From IMG/VR virus record IMGVR_UViG_3300034121_000940, positions 57,673-121,672 of that record: a stretch of 64,000 bases of DNA, one strand, 5' to 3'. The notes under the pieces are model-generated. The model was not told where the DNA came from and made no database searches. It saw nothing but the letters and a program-made list of their open reading frames with translations. The translations under genes and the position numbers were made by a program. Source of the DNA: a virus. How positions within the stretch are numbered: position 1 is the stretch's first letter; every line of letters begins with the position of its first letter. This document shows, one piece after another, positions 28,909-37,775 of the stretch.

Positions 28909-29631
28909 ATGAAACAAAAATTAGAAATTGATAAAATAAGAGACAGAATCTATGAAGATTTACAACCTTCTGGTTGGGGAAGAGTATTAAGAACATTTAT
29001 TTATAGTTCTGATTTTGATAATATTTTGCATAGTCTTGTAGTAGAAGTAAATGCAGGAAACAGATTTACACCACCTCTCAAAGATGTATTCAGAGCATTT
29101 AAAGAATGTCCATATGAAGAACTTAAAGTTGTGATTGTAGGTCAAGATCCCTATCCATCTATTGACACAGCCGATGGTATTGCATTTAGTTGTAGTAAGA
29201 GTAAGACACCGGGGCAAATACAACCTAGTTTAAAGTTTATGTTACAAGAAGTAAACAGAACTGTTTATAATGGTGAATATGTTAGTTACAATCCTGATTT
29301 AGCAAGATGGTCAAATCAAGGTATATTAATGCTTAATACTGCTCTTACAACACAAATAGGTAAGATTGGTAAACATTATGAAATCTGGAAACCTTTACTA
29401 AACTATTTATTTGACTATTTAAAACTTTACAATCCTGGTTTAGTATACATCTTTATGGGAAAAGAAGCAAAAAATTGGGAAGATACTGTAGGAGAAACTT
29501 GTCACAAGTATTTTTGCTCACATCCTGCATCAGCTGTTTATAACACTAAACAAGTTTGGGATTGTAATAATGTTTTCAACAATACATCTGAAATTGTAAA
29601 AGAATTACATAATTTTGATATTATTTGGTAA
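28909..29631 (+). CDS. ung: uracil-DNA glycosylase
   Basis: A 240-aa protein from ATG 28909 (MKQKLEIDKIRDRI); a longer frame from 28876 would run into the opposite gene's start. GQDPYP at about residues 78-83 holds the catalytic Asp of family 1 UDG. It is followed by GIAFSCS, the PSLKFMLQEV helix, GILMLNTALT and HPASA (about 204-208) in place of the usual HPSPLS loop. It removes uracil from DNA. crAss-like phages commonly carry ung in the replication block. Confidence 0.9.
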   Translation: MKQKLEIDKIRDRIYEDLQPSGWGRVLRTFIYSSDFDNILHSLVVEVNAGNRFTPPLKDVFRAFKECPYEELKVVIVGQDPYPSIDTADGIAFSCSKSKTPGQIQPSLKFMLQEVNRTVYNGEYVSYNPDLARWSNQGILMLNTALTTQIGKIGKHYEIWKPLLNYLFDYLKLYNPGLVYIFMGKEAKNWEDTVGETCHKYFCSHPASAVYNTKQVWDCNNVFNNTSEIVKELHNFDIIW

Positions 29632-30218
29632 TGGTAGAGATATTTAATAGACTGATAAAAGAGGATCTAATGCCTAATACATACTATGTATTGCATTGTC
29701 TAAAAGAAAAGGTTGTCCCTAATAAATTTGTTAACAAAGATCTAGAAATCAGTAGATTAAAAGCTGGTGATTGGCTTACAGATGATTTGGTATTAACAGC
29801 AAAAAGTCTTATATTTACCGATGAAATCAACAGTTTCTTTAAGAAAACTAAGAAAAAAACAGTTAGTGAACTAATGGGTGAGAACTACATTGACATGATG
29901 TTAGAGTATTTGGAAATCTTTCCAAACAAAAAACTAAATTCAGGTAAACCTGCTAGAGTAAATGTAAAAAACTTAGAAGGAGCATTTAAATGGTTCTTTG
30001 AGACTTATGATTATGATTGGAAAGTAATATTAATGGCAACTGAAAAATATGTATCTGAATATGAAGCTAAAAGGTATGAATACATGAGAAATTCACAATA
30101 TTTTATCCGCAAACAGAACTTGGATAAGTCTTATGAGTCAGATCTGGCTACATATTGTGAACTAGTAGTATCTGGTGCAGATGAAGTTCCTACTTATTTT
30201 AGGGACAACATAGTGTGA
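29631..30218 (+). CDS. unknown protein preceding the DnaB-like helicase
   Basis: A 195-aa protein starting at the ATG that overlaps the ung stop (TAATG). The N-terminus (DLMPNTYYVLHCLKEKVVPNK) is helical, and the middle contains GKPARVNVKNLEGAFKWFFE. The C-terminal half is helical and aromatic. The position directly before the replicative helicase suggests a helicase loader or accessory factor; no AAA+ motif is present, so this is inference. Confidence 0.6.
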   Translation: MVEIFNRLIKEDLMPNTYYVLHCLKEKVVPNKFVNKDLEISRLKAGDWLTDDLVLTAKSLIFTDEINSFFKKTKKKTVSELMGENYIDMMLEYLEIFPNKKLNSGKPARVNVKNLEGAFKWFFETYDYDWKVILMATEKYVSEYEAKRYEYMRNSQYFIRKQNLDKSYESDLATYCELVVSGADEVPTYFRDNIV

Positions 30219-30238
30219 TCAATTTTTAAAATCCACAT

Positions 30239-31246
30239 ATGTCAAATTTATTTAATGGAGCAAGACCTTTGCTACCTGTTAGTGAAAGGCAGTCCGTAGA
30301 AAAAGCTATTTTTAAAATTAGAGCCAGGAGACAAGGTACATTAAAATCCTTAAAGAGTGCCTGGCCTAAATTTAATGATGCTTTCTGTGATGGTCTTGAA
30401 TGGAGAACAATAACCGTAGTTGGTGCCAGACCTGGAACTGGTAAAACTTTATTTATGGAGCAGTTAATAACTGATATTATTGCAAACAATAATGACCAAT
30501 ATTTTAGAGTTTTGAAGTTTCAGATGGAGATGGTAGATGAAACTAGCGGTGTAAGAAAACTGAGTCTGATTACAAGTGCTGATTACAACACATTAATGAG
30601 TAAGGACGGAAAACTTGTAGATAAGAGAATCTATGATGAATGCGTTAGGTATTACCAAGGAATGCAAGCAATGGATAGAATTAATGTTATCTATGATGCA
30701 TGTACTGTGGATGAAATGTGTGCAACAATACATTATGAAATGGAGAAGTACAAAAATGATGATGGTACTTTTAATAATATGTTAGTTGCAATAGATCACT
30801 CTGCATTATTTAAAGTTGGTAAGGGACAGAAAGACAAATTTGATATGCTAGGAAGCTTAGGTGAGGCTCTCACTATGATGAAAAAGAAATATCCTATAGC
30901 ATTTATTGTATTAAGTCAGCTTAACAGAAACATAGATGATCCTAAAAGACAAGAAGAAGGTACTTATGGTAATTATGTGCTAGATTCTGATATTTACGGG
31001 TCTGATGCTTTACTACAACATGCTGATGTGGTTATGGGTATTAATAAACCTTCTGTAAGAAAGTTAAGGTTATATGGTCCTGAGAAATTTATTATTCAGG
31101 ATGAAGATATTCTAGTGTTTCATTTCCTTAAATCAAGGAATGGTACTACTAGGATTAGCTTCTTTAAACTTGATAGAACTACTATGAGGATTATAGAAGT
31201 ACCAACACCCCCAACAGCAACTAAACCAAAAATTTCAACAGTATGA
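30239..31246 (+). CDS. DnaB-like replicative helicase
   Basis: A 335-aa RecA-fold protein. Walker A GARPGTGKT near residues 61-69, Walker B LVAIDHSA near 181-188, and IAFIVLSQLNRNIDDPKR (motif H3 of DnaB-type helicases, with the Gln sensor), then an arginine-rich DADVVMGINKP region. It lacks the DnaB N-terminal primase-binding domain, as in other compact phage versions. It unwinds the fork 5'-3' as a hexamer. It overlaps the next gene by 4 nt. Confidence 0.85.
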   Translation: MSNLFNGARPLLPVSERQSVEKAIFKIRARRQGTLKSLKSAWPKFNDAFCDGLEWRTITVVGARPGTGKTLFMEQLITDIIANNNDQYFRVLKFQMEMVDETSGVRKLSLITSADYNTLMSKDGKLVDKRIYDECVRYYQGMQAMDRINVIYDACTVDEMCATIHYEMEKYKNDDGTFNNMLVAIDHSALFKVGKGQKDKFDMLGSLGEALTMMKKKYPIAFIVLSQLNRNIDDPKRQEEGTYGNYVLDSDIYGSDALLQHADVVMGINKPSVRKLRLYGPEKFIIQDEDILVFHFLKSRNGTTRISFFKLDRTTMRIIEVPTPPTATKPKISTV

Positions 31247-31929
31247 GTGTAACAACAGTAAGAAAAACAAGGGAGAAAGAGTTTTATGTGAATCACATAG
31301 AAACTTTTAAGAAAATAGGAGAGTCTGATCCTATGTTCTTGATTAAAACAGCCTTTTTTCAAAAAGGTAAGTATGGTAGACAAGTTCAGTTCTTTGAAAG
31401 TGAGTTGTCAAAAGGACAAGACATTTATGTAGAGTTCTATGACAATGTAACTGATAATTCAGGAACTGTAGTTGATATTAAACCATTCTATGAAAACAGA
31501 CAATTATTTAGATATAGATACAATCCTTTCTATTCTGAAGAATATGATAAAAAAAGTGGTGTATCTTCAACAGGATCTGACTATTCATTATTCACAGTTC
31601 CATTACAAGAATTAGTAGCTGTTAATCCTGATGGATCTACACTTAGCTATGGTTTGTTTGAGAAAAGACTTGCTGAGATTGAAGAAAAGAAAAAAGCTGG
31701 TGATTTTGATATAGATTTACCAAGACTTCAGAATTCTTTAGTTAATAATAGTGACTTTCCAGATTTCACAGAAGGTTTATCAACAAGACCTGCAACAGTA
31801 GAAGAAAGTTTAGCTACAACTTATAAAGATCCTTTAATGAGTGAGATGACTATTCAGGATTTTGCTGCAATCATGTGGAAAAAACCTGTAAGTAACAAGC
31901 AATGGTTAAATGATTTAATTAGTAAGTAA
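31243..31929 (+). CDS. conserved replication-module protein, unknown
   Basis: A 228-aa protein between the helicase and the Sak4-like ATPase. The N-terminal half is beta-rich, with KTAFFQKGKYGRQVQFFESE and DIYVEFYDNVTD; the C-terminal half is acidic and helical, ending PVSNKQWLNDLISK. The closed spacing (4-nt and one-nt overlaps) implies a tight functional link to replication. No motif recognised. Confidence 0.65.
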   Translation: MSVTTVRKTREKEFYVNHIETFKKIGESDPMFLIKTAFFQKGKYGRQVQFFESELSKGQDIYVEFYDNVTDNSGTVVDIKPFYENRQLFRYRYNPFYSEEYDKKSGVSSTGSDYSLFTVPLQELVAVNPDGSTLSYGLFEKRLAEIEEKKKAGDFDIDLPRLQNSLVNNSDFPDFTEGLSTRPATVEESLATTYKDPLMSEMTIQDFAAIMWKKPVSNKQWLNDLISK

Positions 31930-32651
31930 TGAGTATAGTACTTCCAACTACAAAGGTAAAGGCTCAGAGAGCTAATCCTAAAAGATTGGTTATTTATTCA
32001 AAACCAAAAACAGGTAAAACTACTTGTTATGCTGGTCTTGAGAATAATTTAATCTTAGATTTAGAACATGGTGCAGATTTTATTGAAGCATTGAAAGTTC
32101 CTATTACTAGTTTACAGGAGTTATTGGATACAGGTAAAGCTATTAGAGAAGCTAATAAGCCTTACAAGTATATTACTATAGATACTGTAACAGCATTAGA
32201 AGAAATGGTGATTCCATTAGCAATAAAACTTTATCGCCAAACACCATTAGGAAAAAATTTTGAAGGAGACACTATTTTAAACTTACCAATGGGTCAAGGT
32301 TATATGTATTTAAGACAAGCTTTCTTTCAAGTTTTAGATTTTGTTGATAGCTTAGCTGATCATATTATACTTTCTGGGCATATAAAAGATGCTCAAGTTG
32401 ATGATAAAGGTGAGCTTGTTATGGCTGCTAATATAGATTTGACAGGTAAAATAAAAAGTTTGATTTGTGCAAATGCTGATGCTATTGGTTACTTACATCG
32501 CAAAGGAGCTCAAACTATTTTATCTTTTAAATCAAAAGATGAAGTAACATGTGGTGCTAGACCAGACCACTTGAGAAATAAAGAAATAGTAATAGCAGAT
32601 TCCTCTGAAGGTCCATTAAAGATTTCTTGGGATGAAGTATATGTAAAATAA
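31929..32651 (+). CDS. Sak4-like RecA-fold ATPase (AAA_24 type)
   Basis: A 240-aa protein. RLVIYSKPKTGKTTC holds Walker A (residues 20-34), NLILDLEHGAD follows, ITIDTVTALEEM is Walker B, and a short C-terminal region contains RKGAQTILSFKSKDE. This is the phage ATP-binding protein family that includes Sak4 single-strand annealing proteins. Sak4 acts with an SSB, and the next gene is an SSB candidate. Confidence 0.8.
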   Translation: MSIVLPTTKVKAQRANPKRLVIYSKPKTGKTTCYAGLENNLILDLEHGADFIEALKVPITSLQELLDTGKAIREANKPYKYITIDTVTALEEMVIPLAIKLYRQTPLGKNFEGDTILNLPMGQGYMYLRQAFFQVLDFVDSLADHIILSGHIKDAQVDDKGELVMAANIDLTGKIKSLICANADAIGYLHRKGAQTILSFKSKDEVTCGARPDHLRNKEIVIADSSEGPLKISWDEVYVK

Positions 32652-32684
32652 AAAAGTAAGTTTAATAATTAAAAGTAAAAAAAG

Positions 32685-33365
32685 ATGGCTTTAAGTACAA
32701 CAGATTTGGGAACAGGCTCAGGGATGCCTAAAACAATTACACCAGGTAATCATGTTTTAAAAATTAATTCTATTCACTTAGAAGAGTTTACATTTATAGA
32801 TGGTGCTTATCACTTGATGTTAAATGTAGAAACTCCTGCTATTGATGACTTTGAAGGTTTTATGATTGACAAAGATGATGAAAGTAAAGGACGCTATGCT
32901 GGTCAAATTGGTAGATTAAAAGCATCTCAGTATGCATTTGCTGATGGTGAAACTAAGTCTGGTATTAAAATTCAGAGAGATAGATCAATCATGATCTTCT
33001 TAAAGAACTTAGCACATACATATGGTATTGATGAGTGGTTTATTGCTCAAGATAACAAGTTTGACACTATTGAAGACTTTGTTAAACACTTCAGTGAAAA
33101 TGCTCCAATCAAAGATAAGTATCTTAAATGGTGTGTAGGTGGTAAAGAGTATATGGGTAAAACTGGTTATACTAACTATGATTTATATTTACCAAAAGGT
33201 GAAGGAACTAAATATGCTTATGGTGATGCTGAAGGAGGTAAAGTTCTTGAGTATAATGAGGCTAAACACCTTAAAAAACTTGAAGTAACTGAGAAGAAAG
33301 AATTTGGTGCTGATGATGATTTATCTATCCCAAGCAAGAATGCTGCAGACTTCAGCTTAGATTAA
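32685..33365 (+). CDS. candidate single-stranded DNA-binding protein
   Basis: A 226-aa protein. The N-terminal part has TPGNHVLKINSIHLEEFTF and YHLMLNVETPAIDDFEGF, a beta pattern consistent with an OB fold. The C-terminal tail is acidic with a hydrophobic end (DDDLSIPS..NAADFSLD), like SSB C-tails that recruit partners. It follows Sak4 by 33 nt and ends at a terminator. In crAss-like phages an SSB occupies this place. The call depends on context and tail rather than a clear motif. Confidence 0.6.
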   Translation: MALSTTDLGTGSGMPKTITPGNHVLKINSIHLEEFTFIDGAYHLMLNVETPAIDDFEGFMIDKDDESKGRYAGQIGRLKASQYAFADGETKSGIKIQRDRSIMIFLKNLAHTYGIDEWFIAQDNKFDTIEDFVKHFSENAPIKDKYLKWCVGGKEYMGKTGYTNYDLYLPKGEGTKYAYGDAEGGKVLEYNEAKHLKKLEVTEKKEFGADDDLSIPSKNAADFSLD

Positions 33366-33382
33366 AAGTAACAACTTTTGAG

Positions 33383-33409
33383 AAAGGGAGTCTCAGTGCT
33401 CCCTTTTTT
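33383..33409 (+). terminator. intrinsic terminator
   Basis: AAAGGGAG-TCTCAGTG-CTCCCTTT followed by TTT. It ends the helicase-SSB operon. Confidence 0.85.
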
Positions 33410-33427
33410 ATTCTTAAAATTTTTGGT

Positions 33428-34402
33428 ATGATTTCAACAAAAGCAGTTATACATGACTTAAACCAAGTTCCTAGAGAATGGGTGTTTGAGTTCTATCTTA
33501 ACTTAACAGAAAAGTTAACAGGACAAGATCTTAAAATCAAGTCAGTATTCTCTAATGAGAAAACTCCATCATTTTGTATTTATCCAAATAAAATGGGTCA
33601 GTATTCATTTAAAGATTTCTCATCCGGTAAGTCTGGTGATGCTATTGAGTTTGTAATGCAATATTTTAATCTTGAATCTAGAGGTGTTTCTGTTAGAAAA
33701 ATAATGGATGACTATTCTGATTACATAAGCAAGAATGATATCACTCCTAGAGAATATAAACCTGAGAGTAGATATGAAGTTTCTGATTATGAGATCAGAC
33801 ACTGGAATAATCTTGATGAGGATTTCTGGATGAGTTATAAGATAGGTTCTAAAGTATTAGATGAGTATAATGTTCAACCACTAAAGTATTTTATACTTAG
33901 TAAGACTGATAGTGAAGGTGCTGTAAAAGAGCTCCGGTTTGAAAACAATTATACCTATGGCTATTTCAAGAATGATGGTACATTGTATAAAATCTATCAG
34001 CCTAAAAACAAGGTGAGTAAATTCATCAAAGTATCTGATTACATTCAAGGTTCTGAGCAGGTTACATTTCAAGCTAAGTATTTAGTAGTAACTAAATCTC
34101 TGAAAGATATCATGTCTTTTAAAACTCTTGGTATTGGTAATGTAGAAACAATTGCACCAGATAGTGAGAATACAGTTATTGCAGAAAATCTTATGAAGAA
34201 GTATATTCATAAGTATGCTAAAATCATATTGATTTTTGACAATGATGAGCCTGGTATTGAAGCAGCTAAAACTTACAAGAAAAGATATGGTTTTGACTAT
34301 CTTATACTACCATATGAGAAAGATATATCTGATACTGTAAGAGCAAGAGGTATTCAAGAAACAAGAAACATAGTATTCAAATCAATAAAAGCACTATTAT
34401 GA
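33428..34402 (+). CDS. DnaG-type primase
   Basis: A 324-aa protein. Residues 35-80 (SNEKTPSFCIYPNKMGQYSF, KDFSSGKSGDAIEFVMQYF) follow the CHC2 zinc-domain pattern of DnaG but without the zinc-binding Cys/His set. The C-terminal half is a TOPRIM domain, with YLVVTKSLKDIMS, TIAPDSE and IFDNDEPGIEAA (acidic triad near residue 270). It synthesises RNA primers. The shortened form without the DnaB-interaction domain is usual for such phages. Confidence 0.85.
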   Translation: MISTKAVIHDLNQVPREWVFEFYLNLTEKLTGQDLKIKSVFSNEKTPSFCIYPNKMGQYSFKDFSSGKSGDAIEFVMQYFNLESRGVSVRKIMDDYSDYISKNDITPREYKPESRYEVSDYEIRHWNNLDEDFWMSYKIGSKVLDEYNVQPLKYFILSKTDSEGAVKELRFENNYTYGYFKNDGTLYKIYQPKNKVSKFIKVSDYIQGSEQVTFQAKYLVVTKSLKDIMSFKTLGIGNVETIAPDSENTVIAENLMKKYIHKYAKIILIFDNDEPGIEAAKTYKKRYGFDYLILPYEKDISDTVRARGIQETRNIVFKSIKALL

Positions 34403-34839
34403 GTAAACCAATAGATTTTTGGACATATGAAGGAAAAGCATTTAAAGAATCTGATATTCCAGAAGGAGCTATTGGCTTTATTTACATTATGACAGCTATA
34501 ATAGATGGTAAGTCTGTTTCTTATATTGGCAAGAAAAATTTCTTTGCCAATATAAAAAGACCGTTAGGAAAGAAAGCTCTTGCCGTAACTACTGATAAGA
34601 GACTTAAAAAGTACAGTATGGTTATTAGACCAGACTTTCTTAATTACTATAGCTCTAATAAAATACTGAAAGAAGCACATAAAATGGGAGTAAATATTAA
34701 GAGAGAAATACTTAGAATATGTTACTCAGGTATGGAGCTTACTTATCAGGAAACAAAACACCAATTTGTACATGAAGTGTTAGAAAAAGAAGAATTTCTT
34801 AATGGAAATATCTTAGGTAGATTTTATAAAGTAAAATAG
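34399..34839 (+). CDS. GIY-YIG-like nuclease, free-standing
   Basis: A 146-aa protein. GFIYIMTAII and SYIGKKNF supply the two strands of a GIY-YIG core (variant IYI ... YIG). Then come YYSSNKILKEAHKMG, REILRICYSGMELT and a Glu-rich helix as in Seg/T4-like phage nucleases. No intron surrounds it, so it may be a repair nuclease or free-standing homing enzyme. It overlaps the primase gene by 4 nt. Confidence 0.65.
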   Translation: MSKPIDFWTYEGKAFKESDIPEGAIGFIYIMTAIIDGKSVSYIGKKNFFANIKRPLGKKALAVTTDKRLKKYSMVIRPDFLNYYSSNKILKEAHKMGVNIKREILRICYSGMELTYQETKHQFVHEVLEKEEFLNGNILGRFYKVK

Positions 34840-34842
34840 ACT

Positions 34843-34935
34843 ATGAAAACACTTAAATGCATTTATAGGTATTTAGCTTTTATTGAAAAGCATGTTAAAA
34901 AATGTAGAGAAAATTCTCTATTTGGTAAAATGTAA
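34843..34935 (+). CDS. very small basic protein
   Basis: A 30-aa frame, MKTLKCIYRYLAFIEKHVKK..., fitting between two genes with 3- and 11-nt gaps. The composition is basic and helical. Reality uncertain. Confidence 0.35.
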   Translation: MKTLKCIYRYLAFIEKHVKKCRENSLFGKM

Positions 34936-34946
34936 AAAATAAACTG

Positions 34947-35363
34947 ATGGAAAAATTCTTATTTGGAAAAGAAGAATGTAAGAATCTGATTGCAATGATT
35001 AAGTCACCTGATGAAAGTAACCATGAAATGGCAAAAACAATATTAGAATCCCTTGACATTGAAGATAATCTTCAGTGGGTTTTTATCATTATCGTATTTG
35101 CTGGTAAGTCTGAAAGATTCTGGATGCATAATAATTTCTATACTAATCTCACAAAAAGATTTGGTAGTTTTCTCCAAGCTTCTTTAGATAACAGAACAAT
35201 GAGTTTGACACTCTTGAATACTGTTTTACCTAATGAAGTAAAGTTGAAGTCTCCTTATGTAGAGTTATATTTTGAATTATACTTTCTAGAAATGAAAAAG
35301 AGTCTGAATCAATATGGGTATGATTTTGTAAATGAAATTCAAATAAAAGCAAAAGATGAATAA
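34947..35363 (+). CDS. unknown protein with the S-x-D-x-x-N helical motif
   Basis: A 138-aa protein. The N-terminus, NLIAMIKSPDESNHEMAKTI, repeats a pattern seen in the proteins at 463-810 and 39037-40377. The rest is helical with many aromatic residues. It precedes and overlaps by 8 nt the split VWA gene. Function unknown. Confidence 0.6.
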   Translation: MEKFLFGKEECKNLIAMIKSPDESNHEMAKTILESLDIEDNLQWVFIIIVFAGKSERFWMHNNFYTNLTKRFGSFLQASLDNRTMSLTLLNTVLPNEVKLKSPYVELYFELYFLEMKKSLNQYGYDFVNEIQIKAKDE

Positions 35364-35649
35364 AGTAGATTTACTAAGCAAGGCCAGTAAGGACCTTATG
35401 CTTAAAGAGCCGTATTATGGCTATTTTCTAATCCAGCTTAACAAGCATTGGAGAAATGACATTCCTACAGCAGGAGTTAGTAAGAATGGAATTAACTACC
35501 AGTTAGCAATTAATGAAACTTTCTGGTGTGAATTGACGGATCTACATAGATTAGGTTTGTTAAAACATGAGCTATTACACATTGCATTTGGTCACTTAAC
35601 AGCTTATCACAGTTTTGCTGATAGAAGAATGGCCAATATTGCAATGGAT
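35356..35649 (+). CDS. VWA-domain metallopeptidase-like protein, exon 1
   Basis: First 98 aa of a 435-aa protein. Residues 70-74 are HELLH (HExxH zinc motif) in LLKHELLHIAFGHL, followed by RMANIAMD, the start of the conserved N-x-A-x-D-x-x-x-N segment of DUF2201-type proteins. The frame meets a stop two codons after the splice point, inside the intron. Joining 35649 to 36745 gives NIAMD-MEINQYI in frame. The last exon base is T and the intron ends in G, as group I introns require. Confidence 0.85.
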
Positions 35650-36744
35650 TAATTCCTAGTCCCGCTATACAGTAATGTATAGTTGAAAGCTTTAAATTGA
35701 CGGGAAGTTCCTAAAGCTTTATCTACCAAGTATAGGTGGTGACACACTATATGGCTGAAGTAATTACTCAGGTATGGTAAAAAAGATAAAGATGTCTAAA
35801 TGGATAATCCGCAGCCAAAGTTCTTTAAAATGTTTGTGTAATAGAAATTAATTAGTATATTTGTTTTTATGAGACAAAAATTATTAATCACAGATGATAT
35901 TATACAGCAATTATATGCAACAGGTTTAAGTTGTCAAAAAATTGCAAATAAATTAAATTGCTCAGAAAGTTATATTAACAAAAAACTCAAGAGCTTGAAT
36001 ATTACTAAAAGATCTAATTCTGTTTATAGAAAAAGATCATGGAATGAAAACTTTTTTAATACAATAGACACTGAAGAAAAAGCATATTGGCTTGGTTTTT
36101 TATATGCAGATGGTTGTGTACATGATACACCTAATGGTCAAAAGTTAATTACTTTATGTGTGAAAGATAAAGAAGTGATTGAAAAGTTTATTAAATCTAT
36201 TAAGGGTGATTTTGTAGTTAAAGAATACAATAATGTATATGGTATATATTTAACAAGTAAAATCATGTTTAATGACTTATGTAAACTTGGTTGTATTCCA
36301 AGAAAATCTTTAAATCTTAAATTTCCTGATATCAATAATGATTATATAAATCATTTTATAAGAGGTTATTTTGATGGAGATGGTACAGTATTTATCTGTA
36401 ATCCTAAAAATTACAACAATACAAATACTGTTTATAAATCAATCGGTATTGGAATATGTGGAACATATGAAATGTTAAGTATTTTATCAAAACATGCTCC
36501 AATTAATTTTCCAAAAAAAGATAAAAGAAAACTTAGTAATATTTGGTATTCTTCTACATTTGGTACAAATAAAGCATTAACTTTTTATAATTATTTATAC
36601 AATGATGCTACTATTTGGTTAGATAGAAAAAAGAATAAATTTGAAAATTATTTTAAAGAAAGAGGTTCAGAGACTACAATAAGCCACCCTACTGGGGTGA
36701 AGGTATAGTCCGATCTGCAGGGAAACTTGCAGCTAACATAAATG
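35650..36744 (+). mobile_element. group I intron with LAGLIDADG homing endonuclease
   Basis: A 1095-nt intron in the VWA gene. The core is visible: GACGGGAAGTTCC (P4 side), AATCCGCAGCCAAAG (Q) before the ORF, then GGTTCAGAGACTAC (R) and AAGGTATAGTCCG (S) after it. A possible P1 pairs exon GGAT with GTCC in the intron, giving the T-G wobble at the splice point. The endonuclease ORF sits between Q and R, i.e. in the P6 loop, and its last codons overlap R. Confidence 0.9.
35869..36708 (+). CDS. LAGLIDADG homing endonuclease (intron-encoded)
   Basis: A 279-aa protein. An N-terminal helix-turn-helix (IQQLYATGLSCQKIANKLNC) is followed by two LAGLIDADG-type helices, YWLGFLYADGCV and HFIRGYFDGDGTV, making a monomeric two-repeat enzyme. 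Such enzymes cut intronless copies of the host gene and so spread the intron. The N-terminal HTH likely aids DNA recognition. Confidence 0.9.
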   Translation: MRQKLLITDDIIQQLYATGLSCQKIANKLNCSESYINKKLKSLNITKRSNSVYRKRSWNENFFNTIDTEEKAYWLGFLYADGCVHDTPNGQKLITLCVKDKEVIEKFIKSIKGDFVVKEYNNVYGIYLTSKIMFNDLCKLGCIPRKSLNLKFPDINNDYINHFIRGYFDGDGTVFICNPKNYNNTNTVYKSIGIGICGTYEMLSILSKHAPINFPKKDKRKLSNIWYSSTFGTNKALTFYNYLYNDATIWLDRKKNKFENYFKERGSETTISHPTGVKV

Positions 36745-37758
36745 ATGGAGATTAACCAGTACATTGATTGTGCGTGGTTACCTGGTGGTGAGCATACAGC
36801 AGATGAATTTGCTAAAATTAAAGCAAAAGTCATGAGTGAGTATGATCAAGCAACAGCTAATGGAGCTACACCAGAAGAATTAAAAGAGATTATGTCTAAG
36901 TTGCCTCCAAGAGGTATAATGATTGATGATTATCATGAGTTGAATCTTGATACAAAGGCAGGTACTAAATACTACTATAAGAAGCTGAAAGAGGCTCAGG
37001 AGAAGAAAGAACAAACCGGTAGTTCTGGTTCAGCAGCTATGGATCAATTGCTTGATGAAATGGAGCAAGGTAATGGTCCTGGTTATGATCATAGTACATG
37101 GGATGAATTTGAAGGCATAGGTGAGACAGAACAGAAACTTATGGACCGTCAGATTCAGAGAATTCTTACTGAAGCTAAGGAACAAACTGAAAAGAAAAGA
37201 GGTTATGTTCCTGGAGAAATGTCTGCTCTTATTAAAGTAGAAGAATTTGTAAAACCAAAATTTGATTGGAGAGGTTATGTAAGAAGATTTACTGGTACAA
37301 GTACAAAAGTATATACCAAGAAACTTCAGAGAAAGGAAAACAGAAGATTTCCGGCTTTTCCAGGTCTAAAAATTAAAATGCGTCAACACATCTTATTAGC
37401 TATTGATACTTCAGGTTCAGTAAGTGATTCAGAGTTAAAAGAGTTTATGAATGAGATTCATCACATTTATAAAACAGGTGTTGATATTACTATTATCCAA
37501 TGTGATACAAAAATCAACAGTATTGAGCCCTATAAAGGCAAGAATGATTTGAATATTGTTGGTAGAGGTGGGACTGAATTTGATCCCGTCCTAGAGTATT
37601 ATGATGCAAACATCAGAAAGTTTACAAGTTTAATATACTTTACTGATGGTGAGTGTTATACAAGTATAAAGCCAAAAGGCAAAATATTGTGGGTATTATC
37701 TGAAAGATCAGACATGAATGATAGATTACCAGGCAAAGTTATTAAGTTAGAGTTATAA
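36745..37758 (+). CDS. VWA-domain metallopeptidase-like protein, exon 2
   Basis: The last 337 aa. It starts MEINQYIDCAWLPGG, completing the conserved motif begun in exon 1. A linker with acidic and helical stretches follows, then the VWA-type domain with HILLAIDTSGSVSDSEL (MIDAS, near residue 318 of the spliced protein), GRGGTEFDPVL and YFTDGECYT. This matches DUF2201: a metallopeptidase-like N-terminus plus a VWA domain. Such proteins work with MoxR ATPases, and the next gene is one. Confidence 0.85.
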   Translation: MEINQYIDCAWLPGGEHTADEFAKIKAKVMSEYDQATANGATPEELKEIMSKLPPRGIMIDDYHELNLDTKAGTKYYYKKLKEAQEKKEQTGSSGSAAMDQLLDEMEQGNGPGYDHSTWDEFEGIGETEQKLMDRQIQRILTEAKEQTEKKRGYVPGEMSALIKVEEFVKPKFDWRGYVRRFTGTSTKVYTKKLQRKENRRFPAFPGLKIKMRQHILLAIDTSGSVSDSELKEFMNEIHHIYKTGVDITIIQCDTKINSIEPYKGKNDLNIVGRGGTEFDPVLEYYDANIRKFTSLIYFTDGECYTSIKPKGKILWVLSERSDMNDRLPGKVIKLEL

Positions 37759-37775
37759 ATTATTAAAAAAAAGTT

